A stretch of DNA of 57,500 nucleotides from Sphingopyxis macrogoltabida (GTDB taxonomy: Bacteria; Pseudomonadota; Alphaproteobacteria; Sphingomonadales; Sphingomonadaceae): assembly GCF_001314325.1 (NCBI RefSeq), contig NZ_CP009429.1:1-57500 (forward strand). The letters are read 5' to 3'. Below, piece by piece: positions 34,049 through 42,924 of this stretch (the first letter of the stretch is position 1; every line of letters begins with the position of its first letter). The notes under the pieces were generated by a model. The model had not been told where the DNA came from, ran no database searches, and was given only the letters and a program-made list of their open reading frames with translations. A program made the translations under genes and the position numbers.

Positions 34049-35641
34049 GTGAGCGACGGCGCAGCAGGTGAAATCTATATCGGCCTCGGTGGCGGCGGCG
34101 CAAAGGACGGGCCGCGCCAGTCGCTGGTCCTGAAGCGCGCGAACCGGCACGGGCTGATCGCCGGTGCGACGGGCACCGGCAAGACGGTGACGTTGCAAGG
34201 ATTGGCCGAGGGATTTTCGGCGGTCGGCGTTCCGGTGTTCGTCGCCGATGTGAAGGGCGACCTTGCCGGCATGGCGATGGCGGGCAGCCCGACGTCGAAG
34301 ATGCACGAGATTTTCGCCGCGCGGGCGGCCGAGATCGGCGACAGCGAGTGGGCGTATCGCGACAATCCGGTGATCTTCTGGGACCTGTTCGGCGAACAGG
34401 GCCACCCGATCCGCACGACGATCTCGGAAATGGGGCCGTTGCTGCTCGCGCGGTTGATGGGTCTCAACGAAGTCCAGGAAGGCGTGCTCGCGATCGCTTT
34501 CCGCGTCGCCGACGAACAGAATCTGCTCCTGCTCGACATGGGCGACCTGCAGGCGATGCTCGCCTGGTGCGCCGAGAATGCCGACGAGCTGACCACCAGA
34601 TATGGCAATGTGTCGAAGGCGACCGTCGGGACGATCCAGCGGCAATTGCTGACGCTGGAAAGCCAGGGCGGCGATCATTTCTTCGGCGAACCCGCGCTCG
34701 ACATCATGGACATGATCCGCACCGACGAGAACGGCCGCGGCTATGTGAATATCCTCGCCGCCGACAAGTTGATGGCGAGCCCCAAGCTTTATGCGACTTT
34801 CCTACTCTGGCTCTTGAGCGAGATGTTCGAGACGCTTCCCGAGGTCGGCGATCCCGACAAGCCCAAGCTGGTCTTCTTCTTCGACGAAGCGCACCTGCTG
34901 TTCGACGACGCGCCGCCCGCGCTCGCGGAGAAGATCGAACAGGTCGTGCGCCTGATCCGTTCGAAGGGCGTCGGCGTCTATTTCGTCACCCAGAACCCGA
35001 TCGACATTCCCGAGGACGTGGCGGGCCAGCTCGGCAATCGCGTCCAGCATGCGCTCCGCGCCTTCACCCCGCGCGACCAGAAGGCGGTCAAGGCGGCCGC
35101 CGAAACCTTCCGCCCCAATCCCAAGGTCGACGTCGCGCGCGAGATCACCGAACTGAAGGTCGGTGAGGCGCTGGTGTCGTTGCTGATGGCCGACGGCGCG
35201 CCGTCGCCGGTCGAGCGTACTTTGATCAAGCCGCCCTGCTCGCGTGCCGGGCCGCTGGAGGCCAAGGAACGCGCGATTATCAAGTCGATCTCCCCGGTCG
35301 AGGGCAAGTACGATACGGTCGTCGACCGCGAAAGCGCCGAGGAACTGCTCGCCGCGAAAGCCGAGCAGGCGCAGGCGGCGGCGGTAGAAGCGAAGGCGCA
35401 GGCCGAAGCCGACAAGCAGGCCGCGATCGCTGCGAAGGAAGAGGCGAAACGCAAGGTTGCCGAGGAAAAGGAACGGCTGCGGCAGGAAAAGGCGGCAGCG
35501 CGCGAGGCGGCGAAGCCGAGCTTTGCCGAAAAGATGGTGCAATCGGCGGCGCGCTCGGCCGCGACCAATCTCGGCCGGCAGGTCGCCGGCAAGTTCGGCG
35601 GCCAGTTGATGCGCGGCATATTGGGCAGCCTGTTCAAGTGA
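34049..35641 (+). CDS. DUF853 family HerA-like ATPase
   Basis: This 530-residue ATPase belongs to the DUF853/HerA-FtsK superfamily. Walker A is GATGTGKT at 39-46 and Walker B is [12 protein letters not shown]. '[17 protein letters not shown]' is the sensor region. The C-terminal third is a charged coiled coil ([20 protein letters not shown]). The start is GTG at 34049 after GGAGG. The superfamily moves DNA, but the specific job of stand-alone DUF853 proteins is not established; no nuclease partner lies beside it. Confidence 0.9.
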   Translation: MSDGAAGEIYIGLGGGGAKDGPRQSLVLKRANRHGLIAGATGTGKTVTLQGLAEGFSAVGVPVFVADVKGDLAGMAMAGSPTSKMHEIFAARAAEIGDSEWAYRDNPVIFWDLFGEQGHPIRTTISEMGPLLLARLMGLNEVQEGVLAIAFRVADEQNLLLLDMGDLQAMLAWCAENADELTTRYGNVSKATVGTIQRQLLTLESQGGDHFFGEPALDIMDMIRTDENGRGYVNILAADKLMASPKLYATFLLWLLSEMFETLPEVGDPDKPKLVFFFDEAHLLFDDAPPALAEKIEQVVRLIRSKGVGVYFVTQNPIDIPEDVAGQLGNRVQHALRAFTPRDQKAVKAAAETFRPNPKVDVAREITELKVGEALVSLLMADGAPSPVERTLIKPPCSRAGPLEAKERAIIKSISPVEGKYDTVVDRESAEELLAAKAEQAQAAAVEAKAQAEADKQAAIAAKEEAKRKVAEEKERLRQEKAAAREAAKPSFAEKMVQSAARSAATNLGRQVAGKFGGQLMRGILGSLFK

Positions 35642-35648
35642 GCGCGCG

Positions 35649-36098
35649 GTGACCGGAGGCGATGCCGCGCTGATGGAGGCCGCGCTGATTGCGGTCGCCG
35701 ACGCCGGCATCGACATCCGTCACGCGCTGTTCGAGCGCTTCTTCGCCGCTTATCCCGAACGGCGGGCGAGCTTCATCTCGGTCGATGCCGCGTCGCGGCG
35801 GATGACCGACGAGACGCTGCAGATGATGTTCGGGCTGGCAAAGGGCGAGGCGTGGGTCTGGCCGCTGGTCGCCGAACTGGTCTTCACCCATCGCAGCTAT
35901 GGCGCATTGCCGATCGGCGAATATGACGCCTTTATCGACATGACTCTCGCCGAACTCGGTGCCGCCGCAGGCGCCGCTTGGGATGACGCGACTGCGGCCG
36001 CGTGGCAGCGGCATGCCGATGCGCTGAAAGCGATGATCCGCAAGGCGCGGGCCCAATGGGCGGATGCGATGCCGGCGGGGGCGCCGCAGATCGCCTGA
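35649..36098 (+). CDS. Possible globin-like helical protein
   Basis: The 149-residue all-helical protein starts 8 nt after the DUF853 gene. The pattern 'ALFERFFAAYPERRASF', then 'WVWPLVAELVFTHRSYGALP' and IGEYDAFIDMTLAELGAAAG resembles globin B-E, F and G helices, with the histidine of THRSYG in the place of the proximal ligand. This is a weak pattern match; heme binding is uncertain. GTG at 35649 is the upstream start; an ATG 8 codons later is an alternative. The close spacing suggests cotranscription with DUF853. Confidence 0.55.
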   Translation: MTGGDAALMEAALIAVADAGIDIRHALFERFFAAYPERRASFISVDAASRRMTDETLQMMFGLAKGEAWVWPLVAELVFTHRSYGALPIGEYDAFIDMTLAELGAAAGAAWDDATAAAWQRHADALKAMIRKARAQWADAMPAGAPQIA

Positions 36099-36117
36099 AA
36101 CGGAGCGGCCTGTCCCG

Positions 36118-37452
36118 ATGTTTACCCGCTCGACAAATGCGCCGAATCGCGGCAGCTTTGGTTGCATGACAAAACCTATATTACCTGGAGAGGTAGCCGC
36201 TGCGGTCATCAACCCCGTCGCTTACGGGCAGTGGGAACCGCTTCACGAACAATTGGCGTGGGCCCGCGCCAACGCCCCGCTCGCGGTCGCGGAAAATCCC
36301 AATCACGACCCGTTCTGGCTCGTCACCCGCCACGCCGACATCATGGCGATCAGCCGCGATCCGCAGCGTTTCGCCAACGGCATCCGGCCGACCGTGCTCA
36401 CCGACCGTGACGGCGAGGCGCTGGCGCGCGCCGCGACGCCGAACAATGACGGGCACCTCATCCGTTCGCTCGTCCAGATGGATGCGCCCGACCATATGAA
36501 ATACCGGCTGCTGACGCAGAGCTGGTTCATGCCCAAGAATCTGAAGATCGTCGAGGAACGCATCCGCGAAATCGCACGCGACACGGTCGATCATATGCTG
36601 GAGGCCGGCGGCGAATGCGACTTCGCGCGCGATGTCGCCGCGCATTATCCGCTCCGCGTCATCATGGACATTCTGGGCGTCCCGCCGGAAGACGAGCCGC
36701 GGATGCTGATGCTCACGCAGCAATTATTCGGTCCGACCGATCCCGAACTGAACCGCAGCCGTGAGGCGATCACCAGCGCCGAACAGGCGATCGCGATGCT
36801 CAACTATGTCATCGCCGACTTCGAGAATTATTTCGGCGCGCTCACCGCCGACCGGCGCGCCAACCCGCGCGAGGATATCGCGACGGTGATCGCCAATGCG
36901 ATGGTGGGCGGTGAGCAGATTCCCGACCGCGAGCTTGCCGGCTATTATATGATCATCGCGACCGCCGGGCACGACACGACGAGCGCCTCGACCGCCGGCG
37001 CAATGATGGAGCTGGCGAAGAACCCGGCGCTGTTCGAGCGCTTCCGCAGCGCCGAAAGCGACAAGGCGGGACTGATCGAGGAAGCGATCCGCTGGACGAC
37101 ACCGGTTCAGCATTTCATGCGTAGCGCCAAGGAAGACGTCGAGATCGGCGGCCAGACGATCCACGCGGGCGACTGGCTGATGCTGAACTATGTCTCGGGC
37201 AACCGCGATGAGGAAGTCTTCACCGATCCCTTCGCCTTCGATCCCGACCGCGTAAAGAACCAGCAGATCGCTTTCGGCTTTGGTGCGCATGTCTGCCTTG
37301 GCCAGCATCTGGCGCGCATGGAGATGCGGATCCTGATGGAGGAATTGTTGCCGCGGCTGAAAAGCCTCGAACTGGCGGGCGAGCCCGCGCGGGTCGAATC
37401 GGTGTTTGTCGGCGGGCTCAAACGGTTGCCGCTGCATTTCCGGACTCATTAG
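36118..37452 (+). CDS. Cytochrome P450
   Basis: This is a soluble bacterial P450 of about 444 residues. It has the I-helix oxygen-binding motif AGHDTTS, the ERR-type region and the heme-ligand loop FGFGAHVCLGQ, with the cysteine at residue 393. It would need a ferredoxin and reductase, and none is encoded next to it. The start may be 36118 or the ATG at 36166, which gives MTKPILPGEVAAAV; neither has a strong ribosome site. The substrate is unknown. Confidence 0.92.
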   Translation: MFTRSTNAPNRGSFGCMTKPILPGEVAAAVINPVAYGQWEPLHEQLAWARANAPLAVAENPNHDPFWLVTRHADIMAISRDPQRFANGIRPTVLTDRDGEALARAATPNNDGHLIRSLVQMDAPDHMKYRLLTQSWFMPKNLKIVEERIREIARDTVDHMLEAGGECDFARDVAAHYPLRVIMDILGVPPEDEPRMLMLTQQLFGPTDPELNRSREAITSAEQAIAMLNYVIADFENYFGALTADRRANPREDIATVIANAMVGGEQIPDRELAGYYMIIATAGHDTTSASTAGAMMELAKNPALFERFRSAESDKAGLIEEAIRWTTPVQHFMRSAKEDVEIGGQTIHAGDWLMLNYVSGNRDEEVFTDPFAFDPDRVKNQQIAFGFGAHVCLGQHLARMEMRILMEELLPRLKSLELAGEPARVESVFVGGLKRLPLHFRTH

Positions 37453-37620
37453 CTCGATCTGGCGGTTCTGCGTCCTGACCGGCGTTGCGGCACGTTTCGC
37501 CTTGTTTTGTCGCAAGTCGCCCGAACAGGACGGAACCGTAGCGCGAATTCGTCGGTAGCAGGCCGAATGGAGCTTGGCGCGTGTGGCGCCGGCTTCGCTA
37601 TGCTGTCGATGGAGTTTGTG

Positions 37621-37854
37621 ATGACTATGTTCAAAAAGGCTGCGGTCTCGATCGCTGCCGCTTCGATGATCCTTTCGCCGGTCGCCGCATCGGCCGCGCC
37701 TGCTTTCGATGCTGCGCGTGCGACGAGCGCCTCCGACGGCACGAATGAGTTGGAAGGTTCGAGCTGGCTTCCCGCAGTGCTGGCGCTGCTCATAGTTGCC
37801 GGCGGCATCTGGCTTGCGATCGACAACGACGACGACGCTCCGGTCAGCCCGTAA
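37621..37854 (+). CDS. Small secreted or membrane protein
   Basis: The 77-residue protein starts MTMFKKAAVSIAAASMILSP, a signal peptide ending ASAAPA, then a short linker and one hydrophobic segment (WLPAVLALLIVAGGIWLAI) before an acidic tail (DNDDDAPVSP). I do not know a function. GGAG lies 6 nt before the ATG at 37621. It is followed by a strong terminator, so it is probably a one-gene unit. Confidence 0.75.
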   Translation: MTMFKKAAVSIAAASMILSPVAASAAPAFDAARATSASDGTNELEGSSWLPAVLALLIVAGGIWLAIDNDDDAPVSP

Positions 37855-37881
37855 CGCGCATTGCCCGGACGACCGATGTGG

Positions 37882-37909
37882 AAGGCCCGCCCGAAACGGC
37901 GGGCCTTTT
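37882..37909 (+). terminator. Rho-independent terminator
   Basis: AAGGCCCGCC at 37882-37891 pairs with GGCGGGCCTT at 37898-37907 around a CGAAAC loop, with a short T-run after. It ends the small-protein transcript and may also serve the convergent thioesterase gene. Confidence 0.85.
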
Positions 37910-37929
37910 GCTATTCCCCAAATGCTTTC

Positions 37930-38340
37930 CTATGCTTTTTCGGCGGGAAAGAAGCGCGCGATCACGTCGCTGGCGAGCCTTGCGGGGCGCAGCGTTTCGG
38001 CGTCGATGCAGCACCAGCTCGATTTGACTTCGGCGAGCACGTCCTCGCCGCGCTTGATGACCGTCTCGTAGAAGGCGCGCGCGCCCTGAACCTTTTCGAG
38101 GATCACGGTGGCGATGACCTGATCGTCGAGGAAGGCGGGACGGCGATAGGTGATCTCGTGCTTCAGCGCGACCCACAGATGCGCCGCGACCGCATCGGGC
38201 GGGGCGATCTTGCGCCAGTGCGACAGCACCGCTTCCTGCACCCAGCTCAGATAATGGGCATTGTTGACGTGCCCCATGAAATCGATCTGGTCGGCGCCGA
38301 CGGCGATGGCATGGTCATGCGGATGCGAGACGGAGGTCAT
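37930..38340 (-). CDS. Acyl-CoA thioesterase (YbgC/4HBT hotdog fold)
   Basis: This 136-residue hotdog-fold thioesterase has the 4HBT pattern QIDFMGHVNNAHYLSWVQEA, with the conserved aspartate and the HVNNAHY segment, then 'HEITYRRPAFLDDQVIATV'. The substrate acyl-CoA is unknown. The start at 38340 gives MTSVSHPHDH. A perfect 18-bp palindrome sits 4 nt upstream, so expression is probably under a dimeric repressor not encoded nearby. Confidence 0.88.
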   Translation of the reverse strand: MTSVSHPHDHAIAVGADQIDFMGHVNNAHYLSWVQEAVLSHWRKIAPPDAVAAHLWVALKHEITYRRPAFLDDQVIATVILEKVQGARAFYETVIKRGEDVLAEVKSSWCCIDAETLRPARLASDVIARFFPAEKA

Positions 38341-38343
38341 ATC

Positions 38344-38361
38344 GTTGACACTAGTGTCAAC
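38344..38361. promoter_or_regulatory. Perfect 18-bp palindrome, candidate operator
   Basis: GTTGACACTAGTGTCAAC is fully self-complementary and ends 4 nt before the thioesterase start codon, so a bound dimer would block transcription or translation initiation. The layout resembles TetR-family sites. No regulator gene is adjacent. Confidence 0.7.
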
Positions 38362-38410
38362 AAATGATGACGGAAAGATGAAATCCGACAATTTTCGTTG
38401 AAAATCGCCA

Positions 38411-38881
38411 TCAACCGCGTCCCCGGTAGGATGCGACGCCCTGATCGGGCAGCCATAGTCCCGCCGGAGGGGGACCGGACTGCCAGAAGACATCGATGGG
38501 GATGCCGCCGCGCGGGTACCAGTAACCGCCGATGCGCAGCCATTGGGGCTGCATCTCGTTGAACAGGCGGCGGCCGATACCGACGGTGCAATCCTCGTGG
38601 AAACCCGCGTGATTGCGGAAACTGCCGAGAAAGAGCTTCAGGCTTTTCGATTCGACGATCGTTTCGCCGGGGGCGTAATCGATGACGATGTGCGCGAAAT
38701 CGGGCTGGCCGGTCACCGGGCAGAGCGAGGTGAATTCGGGGGCGGCGAAGCGGACCAGATACAGCTCGTTCGCCCGCGGATTGGGCACATAATCGAGGGT
38801 CGCGGCTTCGGGCGAGGCGGGAAGGTCGCTGGATCGGCCCAAATGCTTCGGGGCGAGCGGGGGATGGCTGGAATCACTCAT
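38411..38881 (-). CDS. queF: NADPH-dependent 7-cyano-7-deazaguanine reductase QueF
   Basis: QueF reduces preQ0 to preQ1 in queuosine synthesis. The 156-residue unimodular form has the active-site cysteine in LCPVTGQPD (Cys54, with Asp61) and the NADPH-binding motif [15 protein letters not shown]. It ends with [15 protein letters not shown]. Other queuosine genes are not in the window. Confidence 0.95.
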   Translation of the reverse strand: MSDSSHPPLAPKHLGRSSDLPASPEAATLDYVPNPRANELYLVRFAAPEFTSLCPVTGQPDFAHIVIDYAPGETIVESKSLKLFLGSFRNHAGFHEDCTVGIGRRLFNEMQPQWLRIGGYWYPRGGIPIDVFWQSGPPPAGLWLPDQGVASYRGRG

Positions 38882-38988
38882 GGCTTTCGTCTAGTGCGCA
38901 GCGCGGCCGATGTCATCGTTCACTTGATCGACGGCGGCCTGCAAACGCCACATGGTTCAGCGCCAATTCAGCGGTGCGGACAAGACTG
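38882..38988. other. Intergenic stretch between queF and the MITE-like element
   Basis: Together with the MITE-like element this makes a gene-free stretch of about 400 nt up to 39280. Apart from the element I see no gene and no clear promoter in it. Confidence 0.4.
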
Positions 38989-39254
38989 AGGGTCAGGACC
39001 CATTGATTTGCCGTTCGAGGTTTGAAGCGATTTTGTTCAGGGCGAGGAGAAAAGGCGTAGGAATATGGATATATTTCAAGGCTTTTCGACGACGCCATGG
39101 ACAAAATCGGTCAAATCCCGAAGGGACGCCGAAATGGCTTCGATCTCAGGTCCGCGCGGCCTTGCGGGTAGCGATGCTACCCGCGGCACCCGCCCGAACC
39201 CGATATCTTCGCCATTTCGACGCCTCGAACGGCAAATTAATGGGTCCTGACCCT
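38989..39254. mobile_element. MITE-like non-autonomous element, 266 bp
   Basis: Terminal inverted repeats of 32 nt (38989-39020 and 39223-39254) match with a single mismatch; each outer end reads AGGGTCAGGACCCATT. The interior has no credible gene and contains a perfect 9-bp hairpin GCGGGTAGC/GCTACCCGC (39164-39172 with 39176-39184). AAGAC occurs just outside both ends (38982-38986 and 39255-39259) and may be a target-site duplication, although on the left it is two bases away from the repeat. It lies 26 nt before the proline-rich gene. Confidence 0.75.
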
Positions 39255-39280
39255 AAGACAATCGGGGTCGCAAAGACGGC

Positions 39281-40615
39281 ATGAAGATGAAGCGGATCGG
39301 GCACGAACGAACGGCGGCGGGTGCGTCGCTGGCCGCGCTGGCGCTGGTGCTCGCGGGCGCCGGAGTCGTGCCCGTCTCGGCGCAGCAGACCGAAACGCCG
39401 ACCCCGGCGCCATCATCCGGTCGTTCGATCGATTTCCGCCTGCCGCCGGCCGACGAGGGGCGTACGCCGGGGGTCCAGGGGCCTTCGGACAATGGCTTGC
39501 CCCCCGTCGCCCCCGGCGAACGGCGCGGCGCGCCGACGCCGACGCCCGCCCCGCAACCGGCGCCGCCGCGCGTGACGCCGACGCAGCCGTCGACCCCGGC
39601 GCGTCCGGCCGCGGGCACGGCTGCCCCGGCGCCCACTCCGTCGCGGCGCGATACGCCCGCTGCTTCGACCTCGCGTTCGGCGGCGAACGACCAGCCCGCC
39701 GCTGCGGTCGAACCGCCCGCTTCGGACAATGCCGCTCCGTCGCTTCCGCCGGTAACGTCGGGGCCAACGGATAGCGCGGCGTCGGTGGCGCCGCCGCCCG
39801 CAGACGATGGGGCATCGGTCGCGGTGCCGAAGCGCGAAGGAAGCGGGACACCGCTCTGGGCGTGGCTACTCGCCGGGCTCGCGGCGCTTGGGGCCGGAAT
39901 CTGGTACTGGCGGCGCCGTCCGCTGCCGGCTGGCGCCGCGCCTGCCGAATATGTTCCGCCCGTCGAGCCCGCCGCGCCTCGGCCCACGCCCCGTGCGGCC
40001 GCGCCGGCCCGCGCGCCGACGCCCCCGGCTCCGGCCGCGCGTCCCTCGGCGCCGGCCGGGCGGACTGCCGCGCCGCTGGTCACCCGGCCCGCCGACGAGC
40101 AGCGCGCGATGGTCGCGATGGCGCTCGAAATCCGGGACATCCGCATGACGGCGGATCAGGTCGTCGTCTCGCTCGCCCTCAACCTCGCCAACCAGGGCCC
40201 GGTCGCCGCGACCGGGCTGATGGTGCGCATCGCGCTCGGGCAGGGGTCGGCGATGCCCGAGGCCGTCCTCGCGCGCTTCTTCGACGGCGCCGGCGGCAGC
40301 GTGCTGCGCGACGATATCGCGATCGAACCCGGCGCGGGCGAGCAGATCTCGACCGAGGTGATGTTGCCGCGCGCTGCAATCGAACCGCTGATGATCGCCG
40401 GGCGCCCGATGCTGATCCCGGTGGCTGCGTTCGACGTCACCTATCATTGGGATGGCCCCGGCGAGGCCTTTGGCCAGAATGCCGGCAGCTTCGTGCTCGG
40501 CCGTGAACAGGGAGGAGCGAGCAGCGAGAAGCTGGCGCCGCTGCCCCTCGATCGCGCGCAGCATCGCGTCGATCGCCCCGGTGCGCGCGCCACGGCGATG
40601 CGCCGCGCGCAATAG
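39281..40615 (+). CDS. Proline-rich membrane protein of unknown function
   Basis: The 444-residue protein has a signal-like N-terminus (GASLAALALVLAGAGVVPVSAQ), a long proline-, threonine- and alanine-rich region (about 40-185), one central helix (WAWLLAGLAALGAGIWYWRR), a second proline-rich linker and a C-terminal beta-rich domain (about 285-410: MALEIRDIRMTADQVVVSLA, then ISTEVMLPRAAI). This implies long flexible tethers on both sides of the membrane. I do not recognise a family with function. The MITE-like element ends 26 nt upstream and may affect its promoter. Confidence 0.7.
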   Translation: MKMKRIGHERTAAGASLAALALVLAGAGVVPVSAQQTETPTPAPSSGRSIDFRLPPADEGRTPGVQGPSDNGLPPVAPGERRGAPTPTPAPQPAPPRVTPTQPSTPARPAAGTAAPAPTPSRRDTPAASTSRSAANDQPAAAVEPPASDNAAPSLPPVTSGPTDSAASVAPPPADDGASVAVPKREGSGTPLWAWLLAGLAALGAGIWYWRRRPLPAGAAPAEYVPPVEPAAPRPTPRAAAPARAPTPPAPAARPSAPAGRTAAPLVTRPADEQRAMVAMALEIRDIRMTADQVVVSLALNLANQGPVAATGLMVRIALGQGSAMPEAVLARFFDGAGGSVLRDDIAIEPGAGEQISTEVMLPRAAIEPLMIAGRPMLIPVAAFDVTYHWDGPGEAFGQNAGSFVLGREQGGASSEKLAPLPLDRAQHRVDRPGARATAMRRAQ

Positions 40616-40815
40616 CCGCGAAAGCGACATATTTCGCCTGCTTTCGAATGGTTTTTTGTTGCGGCGCACCATCGACTGGGGCAGGACGCCACTGCGCTTG
40701 AAAAAGCGCAGGTGGGGGCATAGGCTACATGTCCCCGGAAAGATAACAGAGCGCAGCAGGATGGCCGGCGAGGGACAGGCATCAAGGTTCCCGATGGTCG
40801 CAACAGGAGCATGAC

Positions 40816-41658
40816 ATGGACGCCTTGGTCTCAACCGACTGGCTGGAACGCGAACTGGGGGCATCGGACCTGCGGGTCGTCGATGCGACGAAATTTCTTG
40901 CCGATGCCGGCCGCGACGCGCGCGCCGAATATGAGGCGGGGCACATCCCCGGCGCGGTGTTCATGGATCTGGCCGAACTGACCGACGCGTCGAACGCAGT
41001 CGAGAATATGGCGCCGCCCGCCGAAAAATTCGCCAGCCGCATGCAGTCGCTCGGCCTCGGCGACGGCAGCCGCATCGTACTCTATGACGACAGCCCGCTG
41101 AAAAGCGCGGCACGCGCGTGGTGGCTGCTCAAGCTGTTCGGCGCCCACGACGTCGCATTGCTCGACGGCGGGCTCGCCAAGTGGAAGGCCGAAGGCCGCG
41201 CGCTCGAAATGGGCAAGCAGACGCTCCGCCACCGCCACTTCACCGTCTGGCGCGACGCCAAGGCCGTGCGCACCAAGGAACAGCTGCTCGCCAATGTGGC
41301 GAGCAACGCCGAACAGGTCGTCGACGCGCGTTCGGCGGCGCGTTTTACCGGCGAAGAGCGCGATCCGCGCCCCGGCCTCGCGCCCGGCCACATCCCCGGC
41401 TCGCGTAGCCTGCCTTATGGCGAATTGTTCAACGCCGACGGCACCTGGAAGCAGGGCGACGAGCTGAAGGCCGCCTTCGATGCCGCCGGCATCGATCTCG
41501 ACAAGCCGCTCGTCACGACCTGCGGCAGCGGCATGACCGCCACCGTCGTGGCTTTTGGCGCGCACCTGCTCGGCAAGGACGATGTCGCGGTGTACGACGG
41601 CAGCTGGACCGAATGGGGCGCCGATCCGGCGACGCCCAAGGCGACCGGCGCCGCCTGA
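40816..41658 (+). CDS. sseA: 3-Mercaptopyruvate sulfurtransferase
   Basis: This 280-residue protein has two rhodanese domains. The catalytic loop in the second is CGSGMTA (Cys236), the sequence typical of mercaptopyruvate-specific enzymes rather than thiosulfate-specific rhodaneses. Other landmarks are GHIPGAVFMDL and GHIPGSRSLP. It lies 60 nt before metC on the same strand; both act in sulfur amino-acid metabolism. Confidence 0.94.
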   Translation: MDALVSTDWLERELGASDLRVVDATKFLADAGRDARAEYEAGHIPGAVFMDLAELTDASNAVENMAPPAEKFASRMQSLGLGDGSRIVLYDDSPLKSAARAWWLLKLFGAHDVALLDGGLAKWKAEGRALEMGKQTLRHRHFTVWRDAKAVRTKEQLLANVASNAEQVVDARSAARFTGEERDPRPGLAPGHIPGSRSLPYGELFNADGTWKQGDELKAAFDAAGIDLDKPLVTTCGSGMTATVVAFGAHLLGKDDVAVYDGSWTEWGADPATPKATGAA

Positions 41659-41718
41659 ACCGGACCGGCCAGGCGTGCCGCTGCTGGATTTTGGCGAGCG
41701 GCACGCTAACACGACTGG

Positions 41719-42924
41719 ATGAACGACAGCGACGACGACAATCTCCGCCCGGCCACGAAACTCGTACAGGGCGGAAGGCGGCCCGAATGGACCGGCGACC
41801 CGCGGCTTGGCGGCGGGGTCGTCAATCCGCCGGTATGGCGGGCGTCGACGATCCTTTACGACAATATCGCCGACCTGAAGGCGCGAGGCCACGCCACCCA
41901 CGACAAGCTTTATTACGGCCGGCGCGGGACGCCGACGGTGTGGGCGCTCGCCGACGCGCTGACGCAGATGGAGCCGGGGGGCGAGGGCACCTTGCTCTAT
42001 CCCTCGGGGGTCGCCGCCAATTCGGCGGGGCTGCTGGCGCTGCTCGCGCCGGGCGACCATCTGTTGATGGTCGACAGCGCCTATGAGCCGACGCGATCGT
42101 TCTGCAATGGCTTGCTCAAGCGCTATGGCGTGACGACGACCTATTATGATCCGCTCGTCGGTGCGGGAATCGCCGAACTGATCACCCCCGAAACCAGGCT
42201 GATCTTCCTCGAATCGCCGGGCAGCCTGACCTTCGAAGTGCAGGATATTCCCGCGATTACCGCGGTGGCGCGCGAACGCGGCGTGCTGACGATGCTCGAC
42301 AACACCTGGGCGACGCCCTTGCTCTTCCCGGCGCTAAAGCAGGGCATCGACGTGACGATGATGAGCCTGACCAAATATGTCGGCGGCCACAGCGATGCGA
42401 TGATGGGGTCGCTCACCGCGAGCAAGGCCGTGTGGTCGAAATTGCGGAGCGCCGCCTATCAGCTCGGCCAGTCGGTCTCGCCCGACGACTGCGCGCTGAT
42501 GCTGCGCGGGCTGCGCACGCTCGACGTGCGGATGCAGCGGCACGGCGAAAACGGGCTGGCGGTGGCGAACTGGCTCGCGGCGCGGCCCGAGGTGGGGCGC
42601 GTGCTCCATCCGGCGCTGGTGGGCGACCCCGGCCATGCGATCTGGGCGCGCGATTTCACCGGCACCAGCGGGCTGTTCGGCTTCACGCTCAAGGGTGCCG
42701 ACACGGCGTCGCGAACGCGCTTCATCGACGCGCTGGCGCATTTCGGCATCGGCTTCAGCTGGGGCGGTTACGAAAGCCTCGTCGTCCCCAGCGATCCCGC
42801 GGAGATTCGCACCGCGACGCGCTGGGACGATCCCGATGCGCTCGTCCGCCTGTCGATCGGGCTCGAGGATCCCGCCGACCTGATCGCCGACCTCGCACGC
42901 GGCTTTGCGGCGATGCCGGCATGA
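41719..42924 (+). CDS. metC: Cystathionine beta-lyase
   Basis: This PLP enzyme of the Cys/Met metabolism family cleaves cystathionine to homocysteine. The 401-residue protein has the PLP lysine in SLTKYVGGHSD (Lys219), the 'YYGRRGTPT' substrate region and YPSGVAANSAGLLAL near the N-terminus. These features fit the proteobacterial MetC type. Its stop overlaps the mscS start by ATGA. Confidence 0.92.
   Translation: MNDSDDDNLRPATKLVQGGRRPEWTGDPRLGGGVVNPPVWRASTILYDNIADLKARGHATHDKLYYGRRGTPTVWALADALTQMEPGGEGTLLYPSGVAANSAGLLALLAPGDHLLMVDSAYEPTRSFCNGLLKRYGVTTTYYDPLVGAGIAELITPETRLIFLESPGSLTFEVQDIPAITAVARERGVLTMLDNTWATPLLFPALKQGIDVTMMSLTKYVGGHSDAMMGSLTASKAVWSKLRSAAYQLGQSVSPDDCALMLRGLRTLDVRMQRHGENGLAVANWLAARPEVGRVLHPALVGDPGHAIWARDFTGTSGLFGFTLKGADTASRTRFIDALAHFGIGFSWGGYESLVVPSDPAEIRTATRWDDPDALVRLSIGLEDPADLIADLARGFAAMPA

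Noticed and set aside
34049..35641. Defence system built around a HerA-like ATPase
   Set aside because: The ATPase is the stand-alone DUF853 type, and no nuclease, SIR2 or other effector gene lies next to it.
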